Positions 42,637 to 52,029 of a stretch of 64,000 nt of DNA are shown in pieces. Both the position numbers and the translations under genes were made by a program. This DNA comes from Pedobacter sp. JY14-1. GTDB lineage: Bacteria; Bacteroidota; Bacteroidia; Sphingobacteriales; Sphingobacteriaceae. The first letter of the stretch is position 1. The number at the start of each line of letters is the position of its first letter. The notes beneath the pieces are model-generated. The model ran no database searches. It saw only the letters and a list, made by a program, of their open reading frames with translations, and was not told the DNA's origin. The DNA is taken from assembly GCF_029269825.1 (NCBI RefSeq), contig NZ_JARJHU010000001.1, positions 1,007,327 through 1,071,326 on the forward strand. The letters run 5' to 3'.

Positions 42637-44555
42637 GCTGATTCCGCGAGGCCGTCGCTGTCGACTACATCGTGTACAACGGCTGTAGTGGCCGCAGCTT
42701 CCTCCGCAGAAACAAGTTCGTCCGCAGTGTCCTTTTCGATCCTGAGGTTACGGATGATATGCTGCTGCCTGTCGGGTGTATTCTTACCCATATAATATTC
42801 CAGTAATCCTTTTATCGTCTGATCCTTCAGGATCACAGGATCTAAACGGATGTCTTTACCGATAAACAGGCCAAACTCATCCGGTGAGATTTCACCAAGA
42901 CCTTTAAACCTGGTGATCTCAGGCCTGTTGCCCAGTTTCTCTATAGCATGCTTACGTTCCTCGTCACTGTAGCAGTAGATTGTCTCCTTCTTGTTCCTGA
43001 CGCGGAACAGCGGTGTCTGCAAAATATACACATGGCCCGCGCGCACCAGGTCCGGAAAGAACTGCAGGAAGAAGGTCATCATCAGCAAGCGGATGTGCAT
43101 CCCGTCCACGTCGGCATCGGTTGCAATAACGATATTGTTGTAATGCAGTCCCTCCAGCCCGTCCTCGATGTTCAGCGCATGCTGGAGCAGGTTAAACTCT
43201 TCATTCTCATAGACGACCTTCTTGGTCAGTTCATAGCAATTGAGTGGTTTTCCCTTAAGGCTGAATACGGCCTGGGTCTCTACATCCCTGGATTTGGTGA
43301 TTGAACCCGAAGCCGAGTCTCCTTCTGTGATAAACAGTGTCGTCTCATATCTTCTGTCATGGTTGCTGTTAAAGTGGACTTTACAATCGCGGAGTTTCTT
43401 GTTGTGAAGAGACGCCTTTTTTGCCCGGTCATTGGCCAGCTTCTTGATGCCTGCAATGTCTTTGCGTTCCCGTTCTGATTGCAGGATGCGCTTCAGCAGT
43501 GCATCTGCCACATCGGGATGCTTGTGCAGGTAATCATCCAGTTCCTTTTTCACAAAGTCATTGACAAAGGTACGTACAGTAGGTCCGTCAGGCCCCACAT
43601 TCAGGGAGCCGAGCTTGGTCTTGGTCTGTGACTCGAAGACTGGTTCCTGTACCCTTACCGAAATGGCCGCAATAATTGAAGAGCGGATATCTGAAGCATC
43701 ATATTCCTTTTTATAGAATTCCCGGATAGTCTTTACTACCGCTTCCCGAAAAGCCGCCTGGTGGGTACCGCCCTGGGTCGTGTGCTGGCCGTTCACGAAA
43801 GAATGATAATCCTCACCATATTGCTGTCCGTGGGTCATCGCGATCTCGATATCATTACCTTTCAGATGGATAACCGGATAGCGGATGTTCTCGATATCGG
43901 CCACACGGTGCAGCAGGTCATAAAGCCCGCGTTCCGAGAAGAACTTCTGGCCGTTGTAATTAATGGTTAGCCCGGTATTCAGGAACACATAGTTCCAGAT
44001 CATACTTTCCACAAAATCGGAGATGTAATGATAGTTCCTGAAAATACTGTCATCCGGGTAAAAGGTGATGGCAGTACCATTGCGCTGGGTCGTATCGATG
44101 ATGTCGTTATCATTGACGATCTCACCCTTTGAAAACTCCACACGTTTGGTTTTTCCGTCGCGGTAAGACTGTACCGTGAAGCTGGAAGAAAGCGCGTTCA
44201 CCGCCTTGGTACCTACACCGTTCAGACCTACAGATTTTTGGAAGGCCTTGCTGTCATACTTTCCGCCGGTATTGATCTTGGAAACACAATCGATGACCTT
44301 ACCTAAAGGAATGCCCCTGCCATAGTCGCGAACGTTTACCTTATGTTCGGACACGGTAATATCTATCGACCTTCCTGATCCCATAACAAACTCGTCAATA
44401 GAATTGTCCACGATCTCTTTCAGCAGCACATAAATGCCATCGTCCTGGGCAGAGCCATCTCCCAGTTTGCCAATGTACATACCCGGACGTAACCTGATGT
44501 GTTCCTTCCAGTCGAGTGACCGTATGCTATCTTCGTTATAATTCGGTTCAGCCAT
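42633..44555 (-). CDS. parE: DNA topoisomerase IV subunit B
   Basis: This is the GHKL ATPase/TOPRIM type II topoisomerase subunit. The start is taken at [10 protein letters not shown] (44555); a further in-frame ATG seven codons upstream is less likely. Motifs are [15 protein letters not shown] for ATP binding, [13 protein letters not shown] for the ATP lid, and TOPRIM with [10 protein letters not shown] and [12 protein letters not shown]. About 640 residues, normal for ParE. It partners ParC (31315). It is divergent from the helicase gene. Confidence 0.92.
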   Translation of the reverse strand: MAEPNYNEDSIRSLDWKEHIRLRPGMYIGKLGDGSAQDDGIYVLLKEIVDNSIDEFVMGSGRSIDITVSEHKVNVRDYGRGIPLGKVIDCVSKINTGGKYDSKAFQKSVGLNGVGTKAVNALSSSFTVQSYRDGKTKRVEFSKGEIVNDNDIIDTTQRNGTAITFYPDDSIFRNYHYISDFVESMIWNYVFLNTGLTINYNGQKFFSERGLYDLLHRVADIENIRYPVIHLKGNDIEIAMTHGQQYGEDYHSFVNGQHTTQGGTHQAAFREAVVKTIREFYKKEYDASDIRSSIIAAISVRVQEPVFESQTKTKLGSLNVGPDGPTVRTFVNDFVKKELDDYLHKHPDVADALLKRILQSERERKDIAGIKKLANDRAKKASLHNKKLRDCKVHFNSNHDRRYETTLFITEGDSASGSITKSRDVETQAVFSLKGKPLNCYELTKKVVYENEEFNLLQHALNIEDGLEGLHYNNIVIATDADVDGMHIRLLMMTFFLQFFPDLVRAGHVYILQTPLFRVRNKKETIYCYSDEERKHAIEKLGNRPEITRFKGLGEISPDEFGLFIGKDIRLDPVILKDQTIKGLLEYYMGKNTPDRQQHIIRNLRIEKDTADELVSAEEAAATTAVVHDVVDSDGLAESA

Positions 44556-44673
44556 GATGAAAAGTGTATAGCACAAACATACGCATTTTAGAAAAACTGA
44601 AAAGCCCGATCATTATATGTAACTTTGCCCCAGCACGAAACATTTTGGTGCAATTTATTTAAACAACAAGACA

Positions 44674-46044
44674 TTGTCATTTCAAGAATTAAACCTGATT
44701 GAGCCGATATTGAAGGCATTGCAATCAGAAGGCTATACACAGCCTACCCCGATACAAGAACAAGCTATCCCCTCCATACTACAAGGAAACGACCTTTTGG
44801 GCTGCGCGCAGACCGGCACCGGAAAAACTGCTGCTTTCGCCATCCCGATGCTGCAGCTCCTGCACCGGCCGCATCAGAATATAAAGGCGCAACGCCATAT
44901 CAGAGCGCTCGTGCTTACACCTACGCGTGAGCTGGCTATCCAGATTGAAGAGAGTTTCAAAGCTTATGGTAATCATCTTCCGCTACGTTACCTTGTGATC
45001 TTCGGCGGCGTAGGACAAAAACCACAAACGGATGCACTGCAAAAGGGTGTAGATATCCTGGTGGCCACGCCGGGCAGGTTACTCGATCTGATGAACCAGG
45101 GTTTCATCAGCCTGAAAGACCTGGAGATTTTCGTACTGGACGAAGCAGACAGGATGCTGGACATGGGTTTCATCCACGACGTAAAACGGGTAATCGCAAA
45201 ATTACCGGCCAAAAGGCAGACCCTGTTTTTTTCAGCTACCATGCCTAAGGAAATCCAGGCGCTCGCGGATACCATTCTGAACAACCCCGTAAAAGTCGAA
45301 GTGACCCCGGTGTCCTCTACTGCCGAAAAAATACAACAGCAGGTATTCTTTGTCGAAAAAACCAATAAAAGACATTTATTGTATCATATCCTGCAGGATA
45401 AATCCATTGAGTCTGTCCTGGTCTTTGCCCGGACGAAGCACGGATCTGACCGCATTGCGAAAGAACTGGGCAAGGCAGGGATAAAAGCTGAGGCGATACA
45501 TGGCAATAAATCTCAGAACGCCAGGCAGCGGGCACTGACCAACTTCAAGTCGAAGGCGACAAGGGTACTGGTGGCTACTGATATTGCCGCCAGGGGAATA
45601 GATGTAGACGAACTGGCTTACGTGATTAACTATGAACTTCCAAATATTCCGGAAACCTATGTACACCGGATTGGACGTACCGGCCGCGCCGGACTAAGCG
45701 GCACCGCATTTTCATTTTGCGACGCTGAAGAGAAGGCATATCTGAACGATATTGAAAAACTCATCGGCATCAAAATTCCCGTAACGGAGGATCATCCCTT
45801 TGCCATGACCTGGCAAAGTCTGATGGCTCCCGCAGGCCTGACGTCGCTGACAGCAAACAACAGAGACCGGGCCATAAAAGGAAAGAGAGGCGGCCAGGGC
45901 GGCATGAATAATGGCCAGCAGCGCAAACCACAGCAGGCAGGTCAGCAACAGGCACGCAAAGACCAGGAGCCGAACCTCAGCGGAGCAAAGAAAGCCCCAA
46001 ACAAAAAACGCCGTTTCTGGGGCAAAAAGAAACAGCAGGCTTAA
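44674..46044 (+). CDS. DEAD-box RNA helicase, RhlE-like
   Basis: This 456-residue protein uses a TTG start; the family's N-terminus ([20 protein letters not shown], the Q-motif region) begins immediately, and no ATG is available there. Motifs are AQTGTGKT (I), PTRELAIQ (Ia), [17 protein letters not shown] (II), SATMP (III), [14 protein letters not shown] (V) and [10 protein letters not shown] (VI). A basic Gln/Lys-rich tail from ~400 is typical of RhlE. It unwinds RNA in ribosome assembly or decay, often important at low temperature. Confidence 0.9.
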   Translation: MSFQELNLIEPILKALQSEGYTQPTPIQEQAIPSILQGNDLLGCAQTGTGKTAAFAIPMLQLLHRPHQNIKAQRHIRALVLTPTRELAIQIEESFKAYGNHLPLRYLVIFGGVGQKPQTDALQKGVDILVATPGRLLDLMNQGFISLKDLEIFVLDEADRMLDMGFIHDVKRVIAKLPAKRQTLFFSATMPKEIQALADTILNNPVKVEVTPVSSTAEKIQQQVFFVEKTNKRHLLYHILQDKSIESVLVFARTKHGSDRIAKELGKAGIKAEAIHGNKSQNARQRALTNFKSKATRVLVATDIAARGIDVDELAYVINYELPNIPETYVHRIGRTGRAGLSGTAFSFCDAEEKAYLNDIEKLIGIKIPVTEDHPFAMTWQSLMAPAGLTSLTANNRDRAIKGKRGGQGGMNNGQQRKPQQAGQQQARKDQEPNLSGAKKAPNKKRRFWGKKKQQA

Positions 46045-46055
46045 TCCAAAATAAA

Positions 46056-46079
46056 AGCGCCGTTCTTTCGAACGGCGCT
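46056..46079 (-). terminator. Hairpin terminator between helicase and cupin genes
   Basis: AGCGCCGTTC (46056-46065) and GAACGGCGCT (46070-46079) pair over 10 bp with a 4-nt loop. The T-run (TTTTATTTT) follows on the minus strand, so it mainly serves the cupin gene, though it lies 12 nt after the helicase stop. Confidence 0.8.
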
Positions 46080-46086
46080 AAAAAAC

Positions 46087-46584
46087 CTATCTTCCAAAAT
46101 CGTCCTGTACCCTGACGATGTCGTTTTCATCTGACGGCTCCTCCGGATCGGTATGTTGCCAGATCTCGGAAACGATACCCCAGTCTTTCAGACCGATCAA
46201 CCGGTGACGCTCGCCTTGTTTCAATTTGATCGACTGACCGGGAGCAAGTTCCTGCAACGCGCCCTCCTCATCTGTATCACTGGTAACGACACCTACTGTA
46301 CCATTGACCACTCTCCATATCTCCGCACGGCGGTGATGGTATTGCCACGACAGACGGGTATCAGGTGCAACGATCAGTATCTTGGGGCTCAGTTTTCCGG
46401 ATATTTTCAGGTCCTCTACGTTCAGGCCTTCAAAATAAACGTTGGCAAACTGTTGGGCCTGCGCTTCATCAATTACAAAAAAACCGCCCCACGGACGGGT
46501 CTCATCACGGTTCACTACGTTAAAACCTTCAATTTTCAAACGTTGTGCGACACCTTCAAATATTTCTTTTTTCTGATCTGACAT
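46087..46584 (-). CDS. Cupin protein, mannose-6-phosphate isomerase-like
   Basis: This 165-residue single-cupin protein contains RPWGGFFVIDE at the start and the cupin motifs QYHHRRAEIWRVVNG and GERHRLIG, with the metal-ligand pattern HH...E...H. It resembles the C-terminal cupin of type II phosphomannose isomerases. In Bacteroidota such short versions are of uncertain substrate; sugar phosphate isomerisation is a family-level guess. Cytoplasmic. Confidence 0.75.
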   Translation of the reverse strand: MSDQKKEIFEGVAQRLKIEGFNVVNRDETRPWGGFFVIDEAQAQQFANVYFEGLNVEDLKISGKLSPKILIVAPDTRLSWQYHHRRAEIWRVVNGTVGVVTSDTDEEGALQELAPGQSIKLKQGERHRLIGLKDWGIVSEIWQHTDPEEPSDENDIVRVQDDFGR

Positions 46585-46639
46585 GGTAATATCGGGTTAT
46601 TAAATTTTCTCAAACTTAGCCAAAAGTTTGCAAATGCCG

Positions 46640-47233
46640 TTATTTCCTGGTGATTTTATCAATTTCCAGCAGGTCTTCATTGAGCGATATGATGAGGTCA
46701 TACAATAACCTGACGTTCTTATCGTCGGCCGGTAAGGTGCCGTTCAGTAACTCATCACTTTTCGCCAGGAACTCTTCATAGATCTCTTCCGGCACTTCTA
46801 TACTATCCAGTTCTATCTGGCGGGACATATGGTACAACAACTGGGAGATGGACAGATAGACGATATTGAGATTAAACAGAACATCTTCATAAGACTTGCT
46901 GTCCCATTCCATGATATAGATATAAAAACTATCGGAAGCCAGTTCATTGTATTCCTCATTTTCCATGATCTCCAGCTCATCCAGATTATTGATCATGTAA
47001 TAGGTCTTGGCACAACGGATAACCTTTTCTATCGAAGCCAGCAGCAAGTTTACCACAGGATCGTTTACTGACTCCAGCAATTCAAAATCATCTTCGTCCA
47101 TGGAATCGGCAGGTACCAGGCCCTTAAGATCTGAAAGCCCCTTTTCAAAGGCCAGGATGAACCCGTTCCTGCAAAGTTCAAAAATAACGTGGTTCAGCAC
47201 ATGTGGAAAAACGCCTCTTACTGAATCGTTCAT
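46640..47233 (-). CDS. Hypothetical acidic helical protein
   Basis: This 197-residue protein has no signal peptide and a strongly acidic, mainly helical sequence (DSMDEDDFELLESVNDPVVN, ENEEYNELASDSFYIYIMEW). No family is recognised. It is a monocistronic gene between the cupin gene and the response regulator, on the same strand. The complete frame and even codon use support a real gene. Confidence 0.65.
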   Translation of the reverse strand: MNDSVRGVFPHVLNHVIFELCRNGFILAFEKGLSDLKGLVPADSMDEDDFELLESVNDPVVNLLLASIEKVIRCAKTYYMINNLDELEIMENEEYNELASDSFYIYIMEWDSKSYEDVLFNLNIVYLSISQLLYHMSRQIELDSIEVPEEIYEEFLAKSDELLNGTLPADDKNVRLLYDLIISLNEDLLEIDKITRK

Positions 47234-47275
47234 TAGATTTTGTCAATTAAATACCGGTGAAGATAGTAAATAAAA

Positions 47276-47300
47276 AAGCCCGGCTCAAAAAGCCGGGCTT
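47276..47300 (-). terminator. Terminator of the response regulator gene
   Basis: AAGCCCGGCT (47276-47285) and AGCCGGGCTT (47291-47300) pair perfectly over 10 bp. On the minus strand the stem is followed by a T-rich run, 22 nt past the response regulator stop. Confidence 0.85.
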
Positions 47301-47321
47301 ACTATTAAATTGAGAAAGGGT

Positions 47322-47690
47322 CTATTGCAATCTGTTAAGCTGGGTGTTGATCCTTTTTACGATATAATCGATGTCAAAAGGCTTACTGATATAATCATTT
47401 GCCCCAGCTTCAAGACTTTTCTTCTTGTTCTGATCATTTGCCGACATCACAATGATCGGAATATGCTTTGTAAAGGGATCGCTTTTAAGGTCTGTGCAGA
47501 TATCTGCGCCGTCGCCGTCCGGAATCATGACATCCAGAATAAAAAGGTCAGGAACAGAATCTTTCAGCTTGTTTTTCAATTCAGCGAAGGATGATGAAAG
47601 CTGAAGCTCGTATCCTTCGTCTTTCAGCAGTACCCCGATAATGTAGCGGATGTCTTCATCATCTTCAAGCACATGTATTCTTTTTACCAT
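47322..47690 (-). CDS. Single-domain response regulator (CheY-like receiver)
   Basis: This 122-residue receiver uses the ATG at 47690, which gives the usual MVKRIHVLEDDED; an upstream in-frame ATG would add an unlikely Cys-rich tail. The acidic pair is at 10-11, the phospho-acceptor is Asp53 in LFILDVMIPDGDG, and the Thr/Ser-Lys pair is in VMSAND and ISKPFD. With no output domain it must act by protein contact. The histidine kinase at 49584 could be a partner, which is only a neighbourhood guess. Confidence 0.85.
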   Translation of the reverse strand: MVKRIHVLEDDEDIRYIIGVLLKDEGYELQLSSSFAELKNKLKDSVPDLFILDVMIPDGDGADICTDLKSDPFTKHIPIIVMSANDQNKKKSLEAGANDYISKPFDIDYIVKRINTQLNRLQ

Positions 47691-47770
47691 TTGTTGATTT
47701 GTTTTAGGGTTTTCGACATTTACCAAGCAACAACTCTGCCATACCTGAAGATTTCGACACAAATGTTACT

Positions 47771-49087
47771 TTATTTTATCTTAATCCATGAAGACAGGTC
47801 ATTGACAAGTACAACCGATACGTTTGAGGGCACCTCATACTGCCTGATATCTGCCTTTTCCTTTTGAGGCATCATCAGGTGATTCAATTCCGGATAAAGC
47901 TTCAGCGACACATTCTTCCTGGTGCCAAGTGCAGCCTTCCACAAATTGAAATCGGTTACAGATACCTGGAAGTCATTTCCCCCCTGTGCGACGAAGATCC
48001 GTTGTTTGGCCTGCTGCTTTGCTGTGGCTACCTGGTTATAGACATTCAGATCTGCCCAGTAGGATGCCGGCATTCCCAGCAGCACGGAATCTGGCTTTAT
48101 GGTGCCCGGTTTGATCAGCTTTACGCTATTTGTTTCCATATTTGCGCTGTCCAGCATAAGCCTGGCTGCCCTGGTCGTATCTTTGCCGAGTGCAAAGAAA
48201 TAATTTCTTTGCTCAACACTGATATCCATAAGGTTGCGTGCAGGGGCAGCCATAAGGATAATGCCTTTCAGGTCTGGTGCCGCGCGGGCGATCCTGGGAG
48301 CCAGCATTCCGCCCAGACTATGGCCGAGTACATAAAGTTGTAATTTATCGGCTTCGGGTACGGTTCGGGCCAGCGCTATGGCCGCCAGGGCATCATCCAG
48401 CACTTCTTCCTTCACCGTAATTGCACCGATAAATTCATTCGGATAGAGGAGTGTCCTTTTTACATACCGGATACTGGCGATACCTTTCGAAGCCAGGCCG
48501 GTCGCGAGGTCCTTAAACGGCTTGTTCGGGCCGATCGTCTCATCCATATCATGAGCACCAGATCCATGTACAAATACGACAAGAGGATATTTACCTGCTT
48601 TTCTGGGAAGTGTAAGCATACCTGCAAGCTCGTGTTTACCGGCCTTCACATAAACCTCCTTCTCACGGTACAGGCTGGTATCTGCATAAGCAGGGAGCTT
48701 GTAAGCTTCCGGCTTAGCTGTGGGCTGCAGGAAAAAGCCTACTATCTTTTCAGATTTATTAAAGGCAATAAGGAAATTCTGCATGTCATTTGCAAACTTC
48801 CCTTCCAGGATCACGGTAAAAAACTCACCCTGAGTCTTACTGCTCAGTACTGAAAGATCCTGTAAGGGACCCATCTTTGTCGTTAGTTCCGTCCAGATCT
48901 CCTTTACCTTTTCTTCGGAAACCTTAGCCTGAAAACTGGTGTCGAAATAACCATACGCTTCTGTGAACTTATCTTCAGACAGTAACTTGAACAGGTCTTC
49001 TGAATGTCCGATCATTTTAAGTATACCCTGCGAGAAAGCGGTCTGCCCCACAAACAGGACAAAAAACAGCACAATAATCTTCTTCAT
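47771..49087 (-). CDS. Secreted alpha/beta hydrolase with DUF3887-like N-terminal domain
   Basis: This 438-residue protein has a signal peptide (ends AFSQ). Residues ~25-115 form a DUF3887-like domain (LFKLLSEDKFTEAYGYFDTS), followed by an alpha/beta-hydrolase fold with the oxyanion HGSGAHD, nucleophile Ser in GHSLGG and a late His in LNHLMMP. It is likely an esterase or peptidase. The same N-terminal domain type occurs in the M23-like protein at 4984. Substrate unknown. Confidence 0.8.
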   Translation of the reverse strand: MKKIIVLFFVLFVGQTAFSQGILKMIGHSEDLFKLLSEDKFTEAYGYFDTSFQAKVSEEKVKEIWTELTTKMGPLQDLSVLSSKTQGEFFTVILEGKFANDMQNFLIAFNKSEKIVGFFLQPTAKPEAYKLPAYADTSLYREKEVYVKAGKHELAGMLTLPRKAGKYPLVVFVHGSGAHDMDETIGPNKPFKDLATGLASKGIASIRYVKRTLLYPNEFIGAITVKEEVLDDALAAIALARTVPEADKLQLYVLGHSLGGMLAPRIARAAPDLKGIILMAAPARNLMDISVEQRNYFFALGKDTTRAARLMLDSANMETNSVKLIKPGTIKPDSVLLGMPASYWADLNVYNQVATAKQQAKQRIFVAQGGNDFQVSVTDFNLWKAALGTRKNVSLKLYPELNHLMMPQKEKADIRQYEVPSNVSVVLVNDLSSWIKIK

Positions 49088-49122
49088 ATTTAATTCATGG
49101 GAGTTTTTCCGGCAACAATATA

Positions 49123-49584
49123 CTACTTAAAAAGCTCAAACCCATATTGGGCCATACTCCAGAACTCATCCATTTGTGTTATCCTTGGTCTGAAGAAAGA
49201 GATCAGATCGGGCCAGTCTTCTTTCCTGTAAATGCTGCGTCCCTCCAGTGTCTTTATGATCCGGGCCAATGTTCGCCCATTTTCGTCCCGGACTTCGGGC
49301 TCCCAGTCCCATTCCTCGTTCATGGTATCTGTGAAAACCTTCCGGAACTCCAGAAACTGCTCATAGATCAGCATCCTGATTCCCTCATCCGGATGGTTGA
49401 TCTCTATGGCGATACTTGCCGACCGGTTTTCCGCCCGCATCCTGAAGGAAATAGCCCTGACCCCGGTCTTGTAATTGATCCAGTTGATCTTTAATCCGTC
49501 AGCAGAAGGCTGAGGTGAGATGTACCTGCCAAATACCGTCCAGAATTCCTGTCTGATCTGAGATGCCTGTTCTTTTGAATACAT
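49123..49584 (-). CDS. DUF4268 domain protein
   Basis: This 153-residue cytoplasmic protein starts MYSKEQASQIRQEFWTVFGR, then INWINYKTGVRAISFRMRAE, and ends with PRITQMDEFWSMAQYGF, the signature of DUF4268, a fold related to restriction-endonuclease-like proteins. No catalytic function is known. Its first base overlaps the histidine kinase stop by 1 nt, so they are probably co-transcribed. Confidence 0.8.
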   Translation of the reverse strand: MYSKEQASQIRQEFWTVFGRYISPQPSADGLKINWINYKTGVRAISFRMRAENRSASIAIEINHPDEGIRMLIYEQFLEFRKVFTDTMNEEWDWEPEVRDENGRTLARIIKTLEGRSIYRKEDWPDLISFFRPRITQMDEFWSMAQYGFELFK

Positions 49585-50909
49585 TATCTTAAAAAATCAA
49601 GGGGCAGGGTAATAAAGAAGCTTGAGCCGCCTTCCGGATTGGGCAGAAAGCCGATTGTGCCACCCTGACGCTCCGTGTATTCCTTGCATAAGACCAACCC
49701 GAGACCTACTCCCCGTTCATTGTTCGTTCCCGAAGTAGGCGCGGACCGAACAGAGAACAAATGCGCACGCTGATCTTCCGGGACACCAGTCCCATTGTCA
49801 CTGACAACTATCTTGCAATGCCCTGATTCCGTTTGGGCCAGTATGCTGATGGCTCCGCCGGCCGGTGTAAACTTGACCGCGTTGCTGATCAGGTTTCGCA
49901 CGACGAGCTGCAGCATGTCTATGTCGGCAACAACTGTTAACTGTTCCGGAACGCTGCAGGTCAGGGTGATCCCTTTCTTTGAGGCATAAAGGGCCTGCAT
50001 CCGGACCGTACCGGACAGCACCTGGAGCAGGTTAACGTGCTGCAACCGAACTTGTGCACCTTCCATCTGTGACTTTGACCAGTGCAGGAGGTTGGACAGC
50101 ATCTCCACCGCACCATTGGTCGAAGACAGCAGGGCCTCTTCCAGCTCTGGCCTTTCCGAGCTTTCCAGGTCATTGCTGCGGAGCAACTCCAGGTAGCTCT
50201 GCACGTTCAGCAACGGCGTACGCAGGTCATGGGAAATGATCGACATCAGCCTGGTCTTTTCCGCATTGCTTTTCTCAACGGCAACTGTCTTCTCTCTGGC
50301 GGCCTCCCGCTCCAGGTGATAACTCCGCTTGATAAACCGCGCAACCAGGTAAATCACGAGGACCGGCATCGGAAAGGCGGTAACCCGGTCGATAAACTGT
50401 CCCCTGCCCTGTTGGAAAGGATATTTTACCAGGGCCGGCAAATAATACTCCAGCAGGTGGATCAGGACAAAGAAAATGATGTAAGTGATCAGCCATCTCA
50501 GATGCTGATGATAAGGCGAAATGGCAAAGATCAGCAGTAAGTATGCGGGCCAGATCAGGTCTGTCGAGCCATTGATACCGGCATTGTAAAAGTAATTGAT
50601 TCCTAACATCAGCAAGCCGAACAGCCCGAATGCCGTACTGCTGTGCGTCTTACCGAGAAATCTTGAATTGTAATATTGCCAAAAGAAGAATAAAGCAACG
50701 ATCAATGTCGATAATGAAGCCACATAGAGCCCCGCATAGAGATTATAAGGAACATAGACGCAAGCGATCAGGATTACGCCGGCGCTGATGGAATGAAAAA
50801 TCCTGCTCTCCAGTGAGAAGTCCGATGTGCTGCCGGTCATGTCCAGCCAAAGGTGCCCCAGGCCCTTAAACAAGCCGGAACTGAAAGCAACTGGATTGAA
50901 CTTCGGCAT
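49584..50909 (-). CDS. Membrane sensor histidine kinase
   Basis: This 441-residue protein has six predicted membrane spans in the N-terminal ~190 residues, a short coil, then HisKA with the phospho-acceptor His in SIISHDLRTPLLN and a HATPase domain with N-box NLISNAVKF, G1 DNGTGVPED and G2 GVGLGLVLCKEY. The membrane part resembles 7TM/MASE-like sensors with unknown signal. No cognate regulator is in the operon; the stand-alone receiver at 47322 is nearest. Confidence 0.88.
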   Translation of the reverse strand: MPKFNPVAFSSGLFKGLGHLWLDMTGSTSDFSLESRIFHSISAGVILIACVYVPYNLYAGLYVASLSTLIVALFFFWQYYNSRFLGKTHSSTAFGLFGLLMLGINYFYNAGINGSTDLIWPAYLLLIFAISPYHQHLRWLITYIIFFVLIHLLEYYLPALVKYPFQQGRGQFIDRVTAFPMPVLVIYLVARFIKRSYHLEREAAREKTVAVEKSNAEKTRLMSIISHDLRTPLLNVQSYLELLRSNDLESSERPELEEALLSSTNGAVEMLSNLLHWSKSQMEGAQVRLQHVNLLQVLSGTVRMQALYASKKGITLTCSVPEQLTVVADIDMLQLVVRNLISNAVKFTPAGGAISILAQTESGHCKIVVSDNGTGVPEDQRAHLFSVRSAPTSGTNNERGVGLGLVLCKEYTERQGGTIGFLPNPEGGSSFFITLPLDFLR

Positions 50910-50949
50910 AGCGGGTAAAGTAACGGACTTTAGTTGACTTGCCGAAAAA

Positions 50950-50990
50950 CCGGGAGCAAAAAATTGCGACCGTACGGCGGATGCTCCCGG
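50950..50990 (-). terminator. Terminator of the sugar isomerase-like gene
   Basis: CCGGGAGCA (50950-50958) and TGCTCCCGG (50982-50990) pair over 9 bp. On the minus strand the stem follows the stop by 11 nt and is followed by TTTTT. The long loop holds a second small palindrome (CCGTACGG). Confidence 0.75.
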
Positions 50991-51001
50991 TGAGAAAATG
51001 A

Positions 51002-51964
51002 TTAAACCCCGGCCTTCTTAATCACTTCAAGTGTTTTACGCAAACCTGTGGAAGCGACTTCCTGAAGGTCTTGTTTCCAGTAGTCCGGGTTATACAGCTC
51101 AAGGCTCACACATCCCCTGAAGCCGGTACTTTTCAGGTCTTTCAATATCTGCGGCAAAGGCAAAATGCCGTCCCCTGGATAAACCCTGTGCTGGTCGCCA
51201 AGCTCCTCTATTGCCGATGGCTTAGCCGGGACGTCTCCAAACTGGAAGATAGCGATGGAACTGCCGTTCAGCATTTTTAAGCCTTCAAATCCACCTTCGG
51301 AAATATACATATGGTAAGTATCCGGAATGATTTTGGCTTTAGGATGATTCGCGTCCATCGCAATGCCCATGGCTTGCCCCATCGTCTTTACCGGCTGGTA
51401 TTTTACAAACACCAGTGCCGGATGGATATTGTATTCCTTCAGACCAATTTCCAGGATTTCCCGGTATCGTGCGGCCACCCATTTCTGAGAATAGTTGTCG
51501 CCAGCGGTATTGGGAATGGTCTGTATGTGCTGGGCACCCAGCTCGGAAGCCATACGCATGCGGTTACGGGTATCCTTCAGCGATTGGTCAAACAGCTCGC
51601 GGGTAGGCGGAAGCGCGTTCCACAACCCGATCACGCTGGGCACGAACAAGCCAAGATCCCTTATTTCCTTACCCAGGTCTTTCAGGTTGCCACCCTGCGC
51701 CTCGTATTCCTGCAGTTCCCCATCCCATGGCTCTATGGCATCATAGCCTGCCTTAGCGGCAAATTTTACTTTGTCTTTCAGCGAAGCCGGCCTGATGGTA
51801 GCCGTGTCCAGGCAGATCGGCCATGGACTTACGCCTTTTTGGTAACGTTTTTCTTTGTGTTCCGATGCTCCAGTTGCTCTGGATGTCCCGGCAAGTACAG
51901 CAGGTGCGGCTCCGGATACCAGTGCCGCGGCTGCGCCGAGATTGATAAAGTTTCTCCGATTCAT
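51002..51964 (-). CDS. Tat-exported sugar phosphate isomerase/epimerase-like protein
   Basis: This 320-residue protein starts at MNRRNFINLG (51964), a twin-arginine signal; the in-frame ATG at 52057 overlaps the divergent gene and is unlikely. The body is a xylose-isomerase-type TIM barrel (CLDTATIRPASLKDKVKFAA, GYDAIEPWDGEL, then IPDTYHMYISEGG). It could act on a sugar or hydroxy-acid in the periplasm. Many such genes accompany Gfo/Idh oxidoreductases like the one at 58232. Confidence 0.8.
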   Translation of the reverse strand: MNRRNFINLGAAAALVSGAAPAVLAGTSRATGASEHKEKRYQKGVSPWPICLDTATIRPASLKDKVKFAAKAGYDAIEPWDGELQEYEAQGGNLKDLGKEIRDLGLFVPSVIGLWNALPPTRELFDQSLKDTRNRMRMASELGAQHIQTIPNTAGDNYSQKWVAARYREILEIGLKEYNIHPALVFVKYQPVKTMGQAMGIAMDANHPKAKIIPDTYHMYISEGGFEGLKMLNGSSIAIFQFGDVPAKPSAIEELGDQHRVYPGDGILPLPQILKDLKSTGFRGCVSLELYNPDYWKQDLQEVASTGLRKTLEVIKKAGV

Positions 51965-52029
51965 GGTCTGATTTTGGTTATTAGTCCCCAATATACAATT
52001 AATGATAAAATTCAGCTTATCTTCATCTG

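Noticed and set aside
42633..44555. Long antisense frames opposite parE, parC and tamB
   Set aside because: They are mirror frames of strongly conserved genes and have no domain content of their own.
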